The position numbers and the translations under genes were made by a program. Positions 37,800-47,899 of a stretch of 64,000 nt of DNA are shown here, piece after piece; positions within the stretch are counted from its first letter, which is position 1, and every line of letters begins with the position of its first letter. Source of the stretch: Physcomitrium patens (lineage: Eukaryota > Streptophyta > Bryopsida > Funariales > Funariaceae); NCBI RefSeq assembly GCF_000002425.4, contig NC_037267.1, positions 13,169,423 to 13,233,422 on the forward strand, in the 5' to 3' direction. Under the pieces are notes generated by a model. It did not search any database and was not told the origin of the DNA. It saw only the letters and a program-made list of their open reading frames with translations.

Positions 37800-38094
37800 C
37801 TATAGATGTAGATACATAGAGAGCGAGATACATCACCTAGTGGTGGGAGATAATTCCTGAGGGATGCTTTGGAGGAGTTGGGAGACGGAGGAAGCTGCAG
37901 GATATGCTTGCATGTCGACATGTTTTTTGTCGTCACTGGCACTGCTAAGCTTCTGGATCCATGGAATCCAGAATCACAGATCTTCACGAGCAAGCTCGCA
38001 GCAACTTGTTGGCCATAGACTAAAAAACTTTATTGACTAGCCGAAATTCTTCGTCGAATTGGACGGCAATCTGACCGATCGACATCTGCTGAGC
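36016..38094. other. AT-rich intergenic DNA, then kelch promoter
   Basis: 36016 to about 37560 is AT-rich with no coding signal; it may hold the decayed body of the element that R1 belongs to. 37570-38094 is GC-balanced and is the likely promoter and 5' UTR of the kelch gene. It includes a TA run at about 37765-37795. Confidence 0.45.
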
Positions 38095-39323
38095 ATGGCG
38101 ACAAGCTTGAGAGTGAAGTGGCGCGAGGTTTCCATCCTGCCTTCTACCCTCCCTCCACCTTTCACGTTGTGCATTGAGCAAGTTGGGAGTGTGGGTCTGT
38201 GTTGGAGGTGCGTGGTTGGGGTGCTGTAGTAATGGGAGATGGCTTTTATAACAACTTCGGAAATGGCATGATGGGCGGTGTCGCAGGTGACACAGCCTGC
38301 TGGGGCACCAGTGGCTCGAAGCTCGCACGCGGTAGCCGTGGTGGGGAAGAAGGCGTACGTGTTCGGAGGGGAATTTGAGCCTAGGGTGCCCTTGGACAAT
38401 GACGTCCATGTCTTCGACCTCGAGACGCAGCAATGGTGTGTCATGGAGACGTCCGGCGACAAGCCTTCGCCGCGTGTGGGTGTGGGCATGGCAGCCGTGG
38501 ACAGCATAGTGTATATTTTTGCTGGTAGGAACAAGGATCACGAGGAATTGAATGAATTCTACGCCCTCGACACCACTAACGGTGTTTGGAAGCTGCTTTC
38601 GTCTGGCTCCGAAAGCCCACCTCACAGGTCAGTGTGTGTGCCCTTCACCCCTCACAGGTTGATGCTACCCTAGAGGACCTTTAACAATTCGCTGATAGTG
38701 TCCCCGTTGGTCGTTTCAGGAGCTACCACGCCGTCGCAGCACACGAGCACAGGAAACAAGTGTTCACATTCGGCGGATGCGGAAAAAACGGCCGCCTCAA
38801 CGACCTGTGGTGCTTCGACATCGCCAATGGCGTGTGGGAGCAGCTGCCGTCCCCTACCCCCGAGAGCAACCTCATACCACGCGGTGGCCCAGGTTTAGTG
38901 GCAGTCCGCGACCATGTATGGATAATCTTCGGCTTTTGCGGCCACGAACTTTCAGACATACACCGCTTCAACCTCGATGAGCAGACTTGGGAGGAAGTCC
39001 AATGCACGGGGGAGAAACCCACGGGGCGCAGCGTCTTCGGCACTGCCACCATTGGCAGCAAGATCGTGCTGTATGGTGGTGAAGTTGATCCTAGCGACCA
39101 GGGGCACATGGGAGCCGGGGCATTCTCCAGCGAGGTGCTGGTGCTTGACGCATATCACCTCTCATGGAGCCGTCCGGATGTGAGTGTGGAGGGTGAGCGG
39201 GATCCAGGCGCGAGAGGCTGGTACGCCGCAGCCGCATTCGGAAACTCCATGCTGGTGTATGGAGGCAACTCCGATTCCAATGACCGCCTCGACGATATCT
39301 TTGTGCTCTCCCTCGAAGAATGA
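38095..39323 (+). CDS. Kelch-repeat protein (At3g07720 / nitrile-specifier-like type)
   Basis: Three exons, 38095-38127, 38287-38627 and 38720-39323, join in phase to give 325 residues. The short first exon encodes MATSLRVKWRE; the ATG-to-kelch distance matches related plant proteins of about 330 residues. Kelch blades repeat the pattern R-S-x-H-x-x-x-x-x-x-x-x-V-FGG, for example RSSHAVAVVG...YVFGGE (from about residue 22), RSYHAVAAHEHRK...FTFGGCG, and RSVFGTATIG...LYGGE. The C-terminus YGGNSDSNDRLDDIFVLSL is conserved in the family. A six-bladed propeller and a cytosolic protein-binding scaffold are likely. In Brassicaceae, relatives steer glucosinolate breakdown, but that pathway would not be expected in a bryophyte, so the role is open. 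Intron 2 has a second usable donor (see 38628-38657). Confidence 0.93.
38628..38657 (+). other. Possible alternative 5' splice segment of kelch intron 2
   Basis: The donor CTCACAG/GTCAGT (38627/38628) is repeated 30 bases on as CTCACAG/GTTGAT (38657/38658). Use of the second site would add exactly ten codons in frame with no stop, lengthening one loop of the propeller. The first donor is the stronger consensus. Confidence 0.5.
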
Positions 39324-40709
39324 GGGTCACGGTCTGGGAGAATCGTCGAGCTCTAGCATCTTGTCGTCGAGATCAGTGCCGAAATCCAGTTGTCGACTTT
39401 TGAAGTGTCCGATGTGTGACCCAATCCACCCAATCATGGGTTCCTTTATTGATCGGTGGGGTATTGGTCCTATTCCAATACCTAATGGCCCAGCACTCAT
39501 CCATCTGAATCCTCGAAGTATTTTGTCAGCGTTTTTTATGTTGAAATAGGAAGTTCGTCTTCATATTGTTGGATATCTTCTCGGGATGCATCCACTCATG
39601 TAATTACTGCAAATCAAATAATCAGAAAATGAAAAATGAAAAAAAAAAAAAAAAAACAGTATCAAAATATGTGCTTGTCATTGAAATCTTTTTATTGCGG
39701 AATCCTGGGAAGTCCTGATGACTATTTTTATACATCTATATGTATATTTCGGAAACCGAAAAATCTACCTAGTACAGTCCCTTTTTCCCTCGGACTTTAT
39801 TCGTCATCGAAGTTACTGTTGATGCTTACAAGGAGACTTCTGACCAACACCCAGTGCTTCGCTGGTTAGGTGCACCGATGGCGTTTCTCAACAACGTGTA
39901 CCTTACATCCCATTTCTTGAAGTTTTGAGGGATTCCACTTTTACGCTACGCATGGAATCTTACCCATCTATTTGTCGTGACAGAGAATCCCGTCTGGGAC
40001 TTCTTCAAGCCTTAAGCTCTAAGGGTTGAACTTTGTATAAAAGCTTGTCACACTGGCGGGTGACAGCTTGTGACACCTGGTTTTATCCTCCTCCTGAAAC
40101 GTATGAGAAGTTTCACAAACACCTGACAAATTGCGACTCCTCGTAATGCAGCCTTGTGGTCACCATCATATGTCCGATAAACGCAAGGGCAAGCTCACAC
40201 TAGGACGCAGTTGAAGGCCCTCTGAGGAATGTTATTTTAGCATTTGTTCCTGTAAACTCCGAGAGAATTACGAACCCACATTGTAAATCTGGATTGGAAT
40301 AATAATTGGAATAATAACACTAGTCTGGAACCATTTTAGTGATGAACGATAGAAACGTGGTGTTTGCTGGCGTGACTCTCGAAGACCAAGGGAGCTTGCG
40401 GACTTCATGTATTTACTACGAACTACAGACTTCCCAGCAGCAGCTGGCATTGTAGACACCGACACTGCTGGTACAGCTCATCATCTGATAGGACGACACG
40501 GTGCAGGAAGGTCATTCTCTGAAAGCGGTGGGTACAAAAAAGTATAGACAGACTCATGAGTTCCACAGTAACATGTCATGAATCCGCTTCTTCTAACTCA
40601 ACAAATCAGCTGCACACAATTGGCACTCGTCCGCGTTGCATAAGCCATGACATTATGAATCGTGTTGATTTTCCTTCTTGACAAGTGCATTTCCAAGCGT
40701 ACAGTGAAG

Positions 40710-40746
<37 letters not shown>

Positions 40747-42272
40747 CAGAAGTTGGTTGCCATGCCGTGAGGCAAGCTGAGATGCACGGAATGCCTGTTA
40801 GTCGCGAACACGCTGGTTGTAGTGGCTTTAGGTTCGCGGTTTGACGTTGCGTACTGGTGATGAGTAAGGTTGAACTTGGAAAGTGGAAATAATGGGTAGC
40901 AGTAGAAATAATATACAACCAAATTACTAGAATATGCAATTTCTACCATTGCTTAATTCTCTCAGATTCCTTGGGACCTGGAGCTTTCAACAAGCGTCAC
41001 AAGAGTCTGTCCGAAATGAGTAGGATGGCCCAGACTTTCCACCACGCTTTGGTCTAAATGAGCATGCGCACATGGTGTCAAAATGCCTCCACATTATTAT
41101 TATAATCTGAAACTGAGCCAGCAAGCATTCGAAAAAGATACGACCATTCGAGTGTTATTGTCTGCGAAGAGATCATCAATTGGAAGTCGGCTATCTTTTG
41201 TCAATGCACGAATAAAGCATCTCATGGCTGGCACCACGTCATCCCACACCTTCTCCTGAAGTCCATATCGCTGTTGATGCAATTTGACATCATTGATGGC
41301 AATGGTAGTTCGTAGTCTCTTCAGTATATAAATTGCAGATGGAATTTTCCATGTAGTGTGTTGTACAGATTGTCTGTAATCGTAAAGTCGGAGAAGAAAC
41401 TTCTCAACTCTCCACTTCTCAGTATTTCCATGAAGGTTGTGAATGCGCTGACACGAACTATAACCCCAGATACAAACCTCACATGGGCGATGCAAGTGAG
41501 CTCTGTTCAAAACACCAAGTGCTCGGTTTCTCTTCTTATATGCAGAAGTAAAGGATAAGGAAATCTGTCCTGACGAACAAGTGATCGATATCTCTGTAAT
41601 GTGATCCAGCCTTCACTTCCTCAAGAGCTGCGTGTTTCTGAAGCAACGAGTACTCTTGATGTGCAGTGACTAACATTCGGCGGCTCGACTGCTCTGTCCC
41701 ACTGGCTGTACCTGTTCTTGCCTTCTCTCCTTTTGATTTTCTTTCTACGCTAAAACATCTGAAATTAGTTCATATGCTCAGGTTATCTTCATATTTTGGT
41801 GTCCTTTTTTTCTAACAAAAAAAAAAAAAAAAAAAAAATCTTTGCTGGATCGTTCTTCTCTTGTACAATTTTCTATCCCAATTTGATGTTGCCTCCTGGA
41901 GGTTAGGTTTGTGACAATACAAGATTCGGAAGGGTGGTTGGTAACTTGGCCAGCCCACTGTAATTGCTCTCCCTTGGCAAACTTAAGCTCCTTTCAAGGG
42001 CTGGACCTGCCGTGAGCAACCTCCACTGGAAACCAACAGTGTTAATGTTTCTAGCGCATTTTATCGTCAGTTCGATAGTGTAAACTATCACTGCAATCTC
42101 ATAAGATGTATAATTCGTGAAGTTATTACGGCGATTGCAACCTAGAAATTATTGGGAAGACTACCGACAGAAGCAGGACATAAAACCACTCTTATAGGTC
42201 ATCTTTCAATCAAGAAAGCTGAAATTTAGGTTTACAGTTAACTCTCTGCAAAACCCCGTAGAACACGTAGCC
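39324..42272. other. GC-balanced intergenic region, no gene supported
   Basis: 3' UTR of the kelch gene is followed by about 2.5 kb without a recognisable gene. It holds a poly(A) run (about 39639-39656), a TA run (40710-40742) and a second poly(A) run (about 41818-41838). A minus-strand frame at 41100-41510 spans 136 codons but has no early ATG and no known domain. The last few hundred bases are the likely promoter of the DUF2235 gene, with an ATAAAA-like box near 42180. Confidence 0.4.
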
Positions 42273-43775
42273 ATGGTAGAACGAAATGGGGACACATCTC
42301 GCAATATGAAGAAAGTGATGGTATTCTGCGATGGAACCTGGTGCGGGCAGTTGACAGGAACCAAAACAAACGTCAAGATTCTGGCTGATGCAATAGCCGG
42401 CTATGAGGTCAAAGTCGGGGAACCCCTACCCAGCACAATAGATTCAAACATAACAGTATGCTACTTCGACGGAGAAGGAGTGCAAGGAAACTTCTCAGAC
42501 TACATCTTGGATGGAGCACTCGGCGGCAACATCAAACACGATTGCTTGAAAGCTTACAGAGTCATCATGGACGAATTCGAGAACACGAGCGGTAACTGTG
42601 AAGCATGGCTGATTGGGTTGAGCCGAGGATCCTACACAGTTCGTAGCGTCGCCGGATTAATCAACAACTGTGGCATCATCAGCCGAAGTGTTCTACAAAG
42701 TCATTTGGCAAGAGATGAGCCTCTCACAAATGAAGAAATGGAGGACTTAATCAATCGGGCATACGATTATTACCGCGACAGGACATTGACATACATGCCC
42801 GACACGGATTACATGAAGGAGTGGAGGAAGAATCACAGCCGAGAAACGGAAAGACCACCGATCAAGTTTATGGGCCTTTTTGAGACAGTGGGATCTTTAG
42901 GGATACCATCACTGAATCCTGGCCAGGGGGTGGAATACTACGGAACACTGAATTTCTACGGCAAGCAGGAGGAAGGAGCTTCTGGAGTATCGGGAGAGGT
43001 GGAAAGGGTGTACCAGGCGCTCGCAGTTCACGATAGAATGACGGCATTCAGTCCCTGCCATGTGAAGAGGGATAAGCCAAACGACCAATTCTACTACAAC
43101 GAGATAAAAAAACTCGGCATCAAATACGAGACGGAGGAGCGCTGGTTTCCCGGAGCCCACTACGACCTCGGAAGGCAGAAATTCATGTTCTTCAAATCAC
43201 CCAGTCTTTGCGCGCCTGAACTTAAGGAGCTATCGTTCCGTAAATGGGTAATGGAGATCGCTACAAGAGCCGTTCAGAAGAGCATCAGCTTCTGGCTCAC
43301 TCGCCTACTGCGAATCCCTGACATTCACCCAGAAACCACCTACTCCGAGACCGTGCTGCTATGGATGATGGAGAAGATGATCGACACGGATTCAGACATC
43401 TTCGGGTATTTGCGCACGACTGTGCGTAGCGAAGAGGTGGAAACGGTACCGTGGAGCTTGAAGCTCTACGACTGGTTGACACTGAAACCAGCCCCATTAT
43501 ACAACGACGCTTACGACCAGCTCGTGGAAAAGAGGTATCTCTCGGTGTTTCTATTCCCGCTTGCGCATCAGTTCCTTGTGACCATATTCACCAGGTATCT
43601 GCTCAAGGACCGAACAATCCTGGATCCTCCTCTTCCTTCTGCGCCTTCATCGACACCTCCTGCACCCCCTGTTCAGTTCGAAAAATCCCATGGGTTCGAC
43701 GCCGACCTCAGAGCCTCCGCTCGTTACAGGTCCAGAAGCTACGACGCCTACCTGCTTGAGCAGAACATACGATGA
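42273..43775 (+). CDS. DUF2235 / Tle1-like alpha/beta-hydrolase, intronless
   Basis: One uninterrupted frame of 500 residues starts at ATG 42273 in a good context (GCCATGG). The N-terminus VMVFCDGTW (residues 15-23) and TNV are the DUF2235 opening. The nucleophile elbow GLSRG is at 115-119 (Ser117), followed by SYTVRSVAGLI. The acid-bearing strand reads KFMGLFETVGSLGIP, with Glu204 where most relatives have Asp. The histidine motif reads EERWFPGAHYDLG (His296). The last 60 residues are proline-rich, then Arg/Tyr-rich. DUF2235 is the catalytic fold of bacterial type VI lipase effectors (Tle1) and of many fungal proteins; those tested are phospholipases or esterases. Activity, location and substrate here are inferred. 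There is no signal peptide. The lack of introns, beside intron-bearing neighbours, and the family's mainly microbial spread make horizontal origin possible. Confidence 0.92.
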   Translation: MVERNGDTSRNMKKVMVFCDGTWCGQLTGTKTNVKILADAIAGYEVKVGEPLPSTIDSNITVCYFDGEGVQGNFSDYILDGALGGNIKHDCLKAYRVIMDEFENTSGNCEAWLIGLSRGSYTVRSVAGLINNCGIISRSVLQSHLARDEPLTNEEMEDLINRAYDYYRDRTLTYMPDTDYMKEWRKNHSRETERPPIKFMGLFETVGSLGIPSLNPGQGVEYYGTLNFYGKQEEGASGVSGEVERVYQALAVHDRMTAFSPCHVKRDKPNDQFYYNEIKKLGIKYETEERWFPGAHYDLGRQKFMFFKSPSLCAPELKELSFRKWVMEIATRAVQKSISFWLTRLLRIPDIHPETTYSETVLLWMMEKMIDTDSDIFGYLRTTVRSEEVETVPWSLKLYDWLTLKPAPLYNDAYDQLVEKRYLSVFLFPLAHQFLVTIFTRYLLKDRTILDPPLPSAPSSTPPAPPVQFEKSHGFDADLRASARYRSRSYDAYLLEQNIR

Positions 43776-44039
43776 CAACAGATGCAAAGATCGGATTGCA
43801 CACCGATCGGCCTCCAAAATCGACAGAGCTCCCGGTGCATGAATCCCTCTAAACCAGGCGTGTCGATTCACGTCGGCATGCCATTTCTCTTTCAGTGAAC
43901 TCGCGGAGAATTTGCAACTTGTATGTGAGAACATGCGTCCATTATTGAGGCTACAATATCATCATAAGCCTTTCTTTGTTGAAGATTCAATTGTGGAACT
44001 TACTGCTCCAAATTTGTTAAATGTTCTGCGCTCTTTCTT
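43776..44039 (+). other. 3' UTR and flank of the DUF2235 gene
   Basis: GC-balanced sequence changes to AT-rich at about 43960, only 180 bases past the stop codon. This is where the Helitron fragment begins. Confidence 0.4.
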
Positions 44040-45980
44040 CAACTATCAATCGATTTCCATTAACTGTTGCATTTCAATTGTTTCTTGGTGATGGCATTGG
44101 AAGAAACTGTGCAAGCATGCAAAAATCTTATTTAGTAATAAAAATCCAAAATCCTTAATTTGTTCTACCATTGGATTGCTAATTCCATGTTTTCTATGTA
44201 AATGGGCATTAAAATAATCATCAAGATGCTTTTTCAAAATCGTTTCCATAAGATTAATGGATTTAGCAGATTTTTGTACACTAGCAAAACAACAAACAAT
44301 GCCCTCAATTAAGATTCAATTTGTATTCTAGATGCTTCTTTTAAACATTGTAGCTCTCCATTATCATCAAGCAATCCTAAAGTTGTACATACACTTTTAA
44401 ATGTTGGATGAAAAATTCCATAAATAGACTAAGTATTCAAATGATTATAAACCTTTATTGTGGATTAATTGAAGCCTCAAATAATATGTTTTTTCCATTG
44501 CAAGATTTGCAAAATACAATCTTTTAATAAAAAATCTAAGTTTTTTTAATGTCCATATCTTTCTTGTCTTATGTCAAATAAAATATTGTGGAAATTATTG
44601 GTATGTATGTTGTCTAGCCACTACTATTGCTGCACATATTTTAAAAAATAAAGTTAATATTGTCTTTTGTCTTTCAAAACGTTCAAAAATTGCAGCTGTC
44701 TTGTCATTTGGATCATATGCTACTTGATGCATTTTTAAAGAATGAAAGGCCAAACAAACAATATTTGGCATTTTTTCATGGATTCGCATGCCAAAAAGTC
44801 TCCTAGTAGCCTCAAAAGGTTCTAATGTATCTTGCATCCAAATATTGTTTGATCTTGTCTCATTGGTTTTCAAATTGCATTGTAATGCAATCATAGCCCT
44901 TAAAGATACATTTGTAGATATACTTGATAGCACAAATAGATGCACATAGTTCAATATTAATATGAAAATCGTACTTCCAAGATAGTTTTGGACAAAATAG
45001 AACAATATCTCTATTATCAACAACCGTTCTTCAAACTTCAAATGTTCTTCTATTATTTCTTTGTTGATATTGAGGACATCCATTGGCATCTATTATTGTT
45101 TCTTTCACAAATATCTTTAAATACTTCTTTGTACAATGACCATCTTCCATGCAAGGCACTTGAGGATTTTCCATTCCACATGAACTATGTACCATGCATT
45201 GTAGAATAACTTCAAACAACTCTTAATTGTTGTCTTTAACTATAAATTCTACAAAAATCATATGATCCACATCTCTAGCACATCTAAACTTACTTTTTCT
45301 ATCCAAAAAAATCAAGATGTGTATATGAGGTAGACCTCTCTTTTGAAACTCAATAATATAAAAATGTGCAACAACATGACCAAAGCAACTTCCTTCTTTA
45401 TATCTTTTATAATTGCATATCTCTTGAGCTCAAATACATAAGCAATAAAATCTAGCTCATGACTTATTTATTGTCCTTGAAGCAATTTATTCTAAGTTTT
45501 GGACTAGCTTGGATTTACTCTCATTATCATAAAAATATTAGGATGCTAATAAAACCTTATAATTGCCTTCTCTTTCTTCAATATTATCCATCACTACATT
45601 TTGTGCCTTTAGGTCAAGATGCCATTCAAGGATTCTATATGAACAAAAAAAAACATAGTGAAGGAACAATAAGTAGGATGAGTCCCATGAATCTTTTTTA
45701 ATAGCCCTTTACTTTGTAGGCAAATAATAATATCATAAAGTATATTATGCTTTGATCCATCTCTAAGTAATATAATAGCAATTTCTTTAAAATTAGTAAA
45801 AAGATTATATTAGCATCTATTGCTATTATTCATGAAGTGCAAAGAAACAATAATATCTACTTCCACTCTTCCTTTATTCCATGCTTGAGATATAATTTCA
45901 TGTGCCTATCTATATAGTCTAATAATTGGATTATTCTTCTTCAAAAATTCTCTAATTTTTTATATAAATTGGCTCAATAA
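44040..45980 (-). pseudogene. Helitron Rep-Helicase fragment (Rep part), decayed
   Basis: On the minus strand, blocks of a Helitron transposase follow in the right order. LKRYAIIKDIKKEV (near 45430) leads into the Rep region. EFQKRGLPHIHIL (about 45311-45355) contains the HUH motif of rolling-circle nickases. CMVHSSCG...NPQVPCMEDGHCTKK (about 45115-45195) is a cysteine-rich block. FEATRRLFGMRIHEKMPN and HQVAYDPNDKTAAI (about 44680-44825) belong to the helicase N-terminal part. RIYFANLAMEKTYYLRL (about 44470) follows. The sequence ends near 44040, before any Walker A motif, so the helicase core is missing. Several stops and frameshifts interrupt it. Helitrons move by a rolling-circle process and often carry gene pieces; the fragment lies directly downstream of the DUF2235 gene. 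Identity is strong; ends and target are unresolved. Confidence 0.88.
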
Positions 45981-46059
45981 ACTATGATTACATCTCATTT
46001 TTCTATCTTATATAAATGATATATCATATATAAAAGTGTGCAGAAGTTGGGTAGATACT

Positions 46060-46507
46060 TATCACAAACATATATACATTTATTGTAATGTTTACCTATA
46101 TGATTATATAGAAGTAAATAAAAGTAAATTTATTTTATAATATTATCTAAAAAAACTTCTTAGAAGCCTTATAGACATTGCTTTGAATTTATATGTATTT
46201 GTAATTGATTGTTAGGTTAGAAACTTGGTCAACAAGTTAGCCATGTGTTGATAACTTGCAGAATAAGCTAACTATGTGATGTACATATAGAAAACTTCCT
46301 TTATAAATTAAGATATGTATCTTACAAAGTCAATACATTTTGAAGGTCCTATAGAATATTGCCACATAGTTCCTAGTTAAGAGTATATATAGAAGCAAGA
46401 AGTAAGTATTCTTCAATCTTGTCAATGACTTTTTAGTCCTTAGTCTTGTTTTAAGACTTTTTAATTTTCTTGCCTTTGAAAATAGCTATTTTGATTTCAT
46501 ACTATAT
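46060..46507 (+). repeat. Family A LTR (copy 2), left part, split by element B
   Basis: It begins TATCACAAAC (decayed TGTCACGGCC) at 46060. It aligns on the plus strand with the reverse complement of 1940-2522, including ACTTGGTCAACAAGTTAGCC and TTCCTAGTTAAGAGTATATA. Homology breaks at about 46507 and resumes at about 55134, which is where element B ends. Confidence 0.75.
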
Positions 46508-46607
46508 CTAAAATAAGACCAATCTATTTTGAGAGTCCAAGACTCTTGTAATCCATAGCGATATAAAACCTCATTACAAAGTAGGACAAAATGGACCAAA
46601 ATAAAAA

Positions 46608-47088
46608 TGAACAAAACTAAATAGAATAAGACACAAAAAACAAAACTATGGAAACAAAAATAAAACAAAAAAAAATTGAACAAGAAAATATAAAACCAAA
46701 CTTTACTAAGAGAGAAGGTCTAAAGCCATACCTGAGTAGATGTCCAAAAAGTCCTTAGCCAATCCTATTTATACTTGTTCTACTATCCTCGACTTTCTAA
46801 AATATTCTTAGATAACAGATTCTACTAGACAACCATCCTAAATTCCTTCTTAAAGGTTCTATAGTAGATTCTATCTAAATAACCATTCTAAGTTTTTTTT
46901 AGAAGATTCTATCATAGGCCCTACCTAAATAATTGTCCTAAAATCTTTTTAGAATATTCCATGTTGGATCCTACATAGTCCACTAACTTAGTCCAAATTC
47001 TAGAAACTTCTATAACTTTTTAAACATAATTCCAACTATCTATCCTTATATGTCAACAATACAAATATCTTATCTATACCATGTTACA
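46608..47088 (-). repeat. 3' LTR of element B
   Basis: It starts TGTAACATGG at 47088 on the minus strand and aligns with 54713-55133 (shared CTAAAGCCATA, TATAGTCCACTAA, ACAAATATCTTATCTATA). A purine-rich tract, AGAGGGAGATT on the minus strand, abuts it at about 47092-47104. Confidence 0.8.
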
Positions 47089-47089
47089 A

Positions 47090-47290
47090 TTAATCTCCCT
47101 CTACTAATATGGATCGTCCTTGTTTTCTCCTAATAATATCTCCAAATTGTCTCTTGGCAATGAATGAGGTTCTATGTAGGTTTTCACATTGCATCATAGA
47201 TGGGATAACCTTTTCAAAGAACTTTGTACTGAAGTTATGAATGTCCAATGCCACAGTGAAGGTAGCGATGCTCCATAATGTTGTCCACTT
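47090..47290 (-). pseudogene. C-terminal end of element B pol
   Basis: A short open stretch on the minus strand ends GDIIRRKQGRSILVEGD and stops inside the polypurine tract next to the 3' LTR, as is usual for gypsy polyproteins. The rest of integrase continues on the far side of the solo LTR at about 47900. Confidence 0.6.
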
Positions 47291-47878
47291 TGTATTCTTG
47301 TTGGTCATCAACTACAACTCATAGTAGTATCAAGGACATGAATCTCAAAGAAAGAAAATCCTCAATATACTCTTGTGTCATTGAAGAGAATTAGAAAGTC
47401 ACTCATAAGGTGATATAATATTAAACTAAAATGGCTATTGTCAAAAACAAAAAGATTTGAAAGTCTTGAAACAAGATTAAGAACTAGAAAGGTGTTGACA
47501 AGAGTGAAGAGGGCTTCAATCTTGCCTTCATATATACTGTCTAACTAGGAGCTACATGTCGATATTCTATAAGACCTCTAATATGTATTGACTTTGCTAG
47601 CCACATGTTTTAACTTGTAAGGCAAGTTTTTTATATATGTGCTATATAGTTAGCTTGTTTTATAAGCTATTACATAGAGTTAACTTTTTCTACAAGCAAC
47701 TAATACGTGATTAACTTGTTGGCTAAGTTTCTATCCTATAAATACATCTAAAGACAAAACCACGTCTATGAAGCTTCTAAAAAGCTTGTTTAGAAGACTT
47801 TATGAAATTAATCTATATTTATCTACTTCTATCTAATCATATAAATAACTATTGGAATAAATGTATATGTCTATGACA
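47290..47878 (-). repeat. Solo family A LTR (copy 3) inside element B
   Basis: On the minus strand it starts TGTCATAGAC at 47878 and aligns along its length with 1940-2522 (for example TGACAAGAGTGAAG versus the 2140 region, and AACTAGGAGCTACATG versus AACTAGGGGCTACGTG, both on the plus strand). There is no family A coding sequence beside it, so it is a solo LTR. Most differences from copy 1 are C-to-T or G-to-A. The low-coordinate edge is uncertain by tens of bases, and I could not confirm a target duplication. Confidence 0.75.
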
Positions 47879-47899
47879 AATAGTTGTGATTGGTGTCGA

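Noticed and set aside
38020-38625. Minus-strand frames of up to 201 codons over the kelch gene
   Set aside because: They are antisense shadows of a clear kelch coding sequence.
41100-41510. 136-codon minus-strand open frame upstream of the DUF2235 gene
   Set aside because: It begins at a non-ATG codon, has no ATG until late in the frame, matches no family I know, and a different frame is open over part of it.
47879-47883. AATAG beside the solo family A LTR as a target-site duplication
   Set aside because: No matching word could be placed at the uncertain left edge near 47290.
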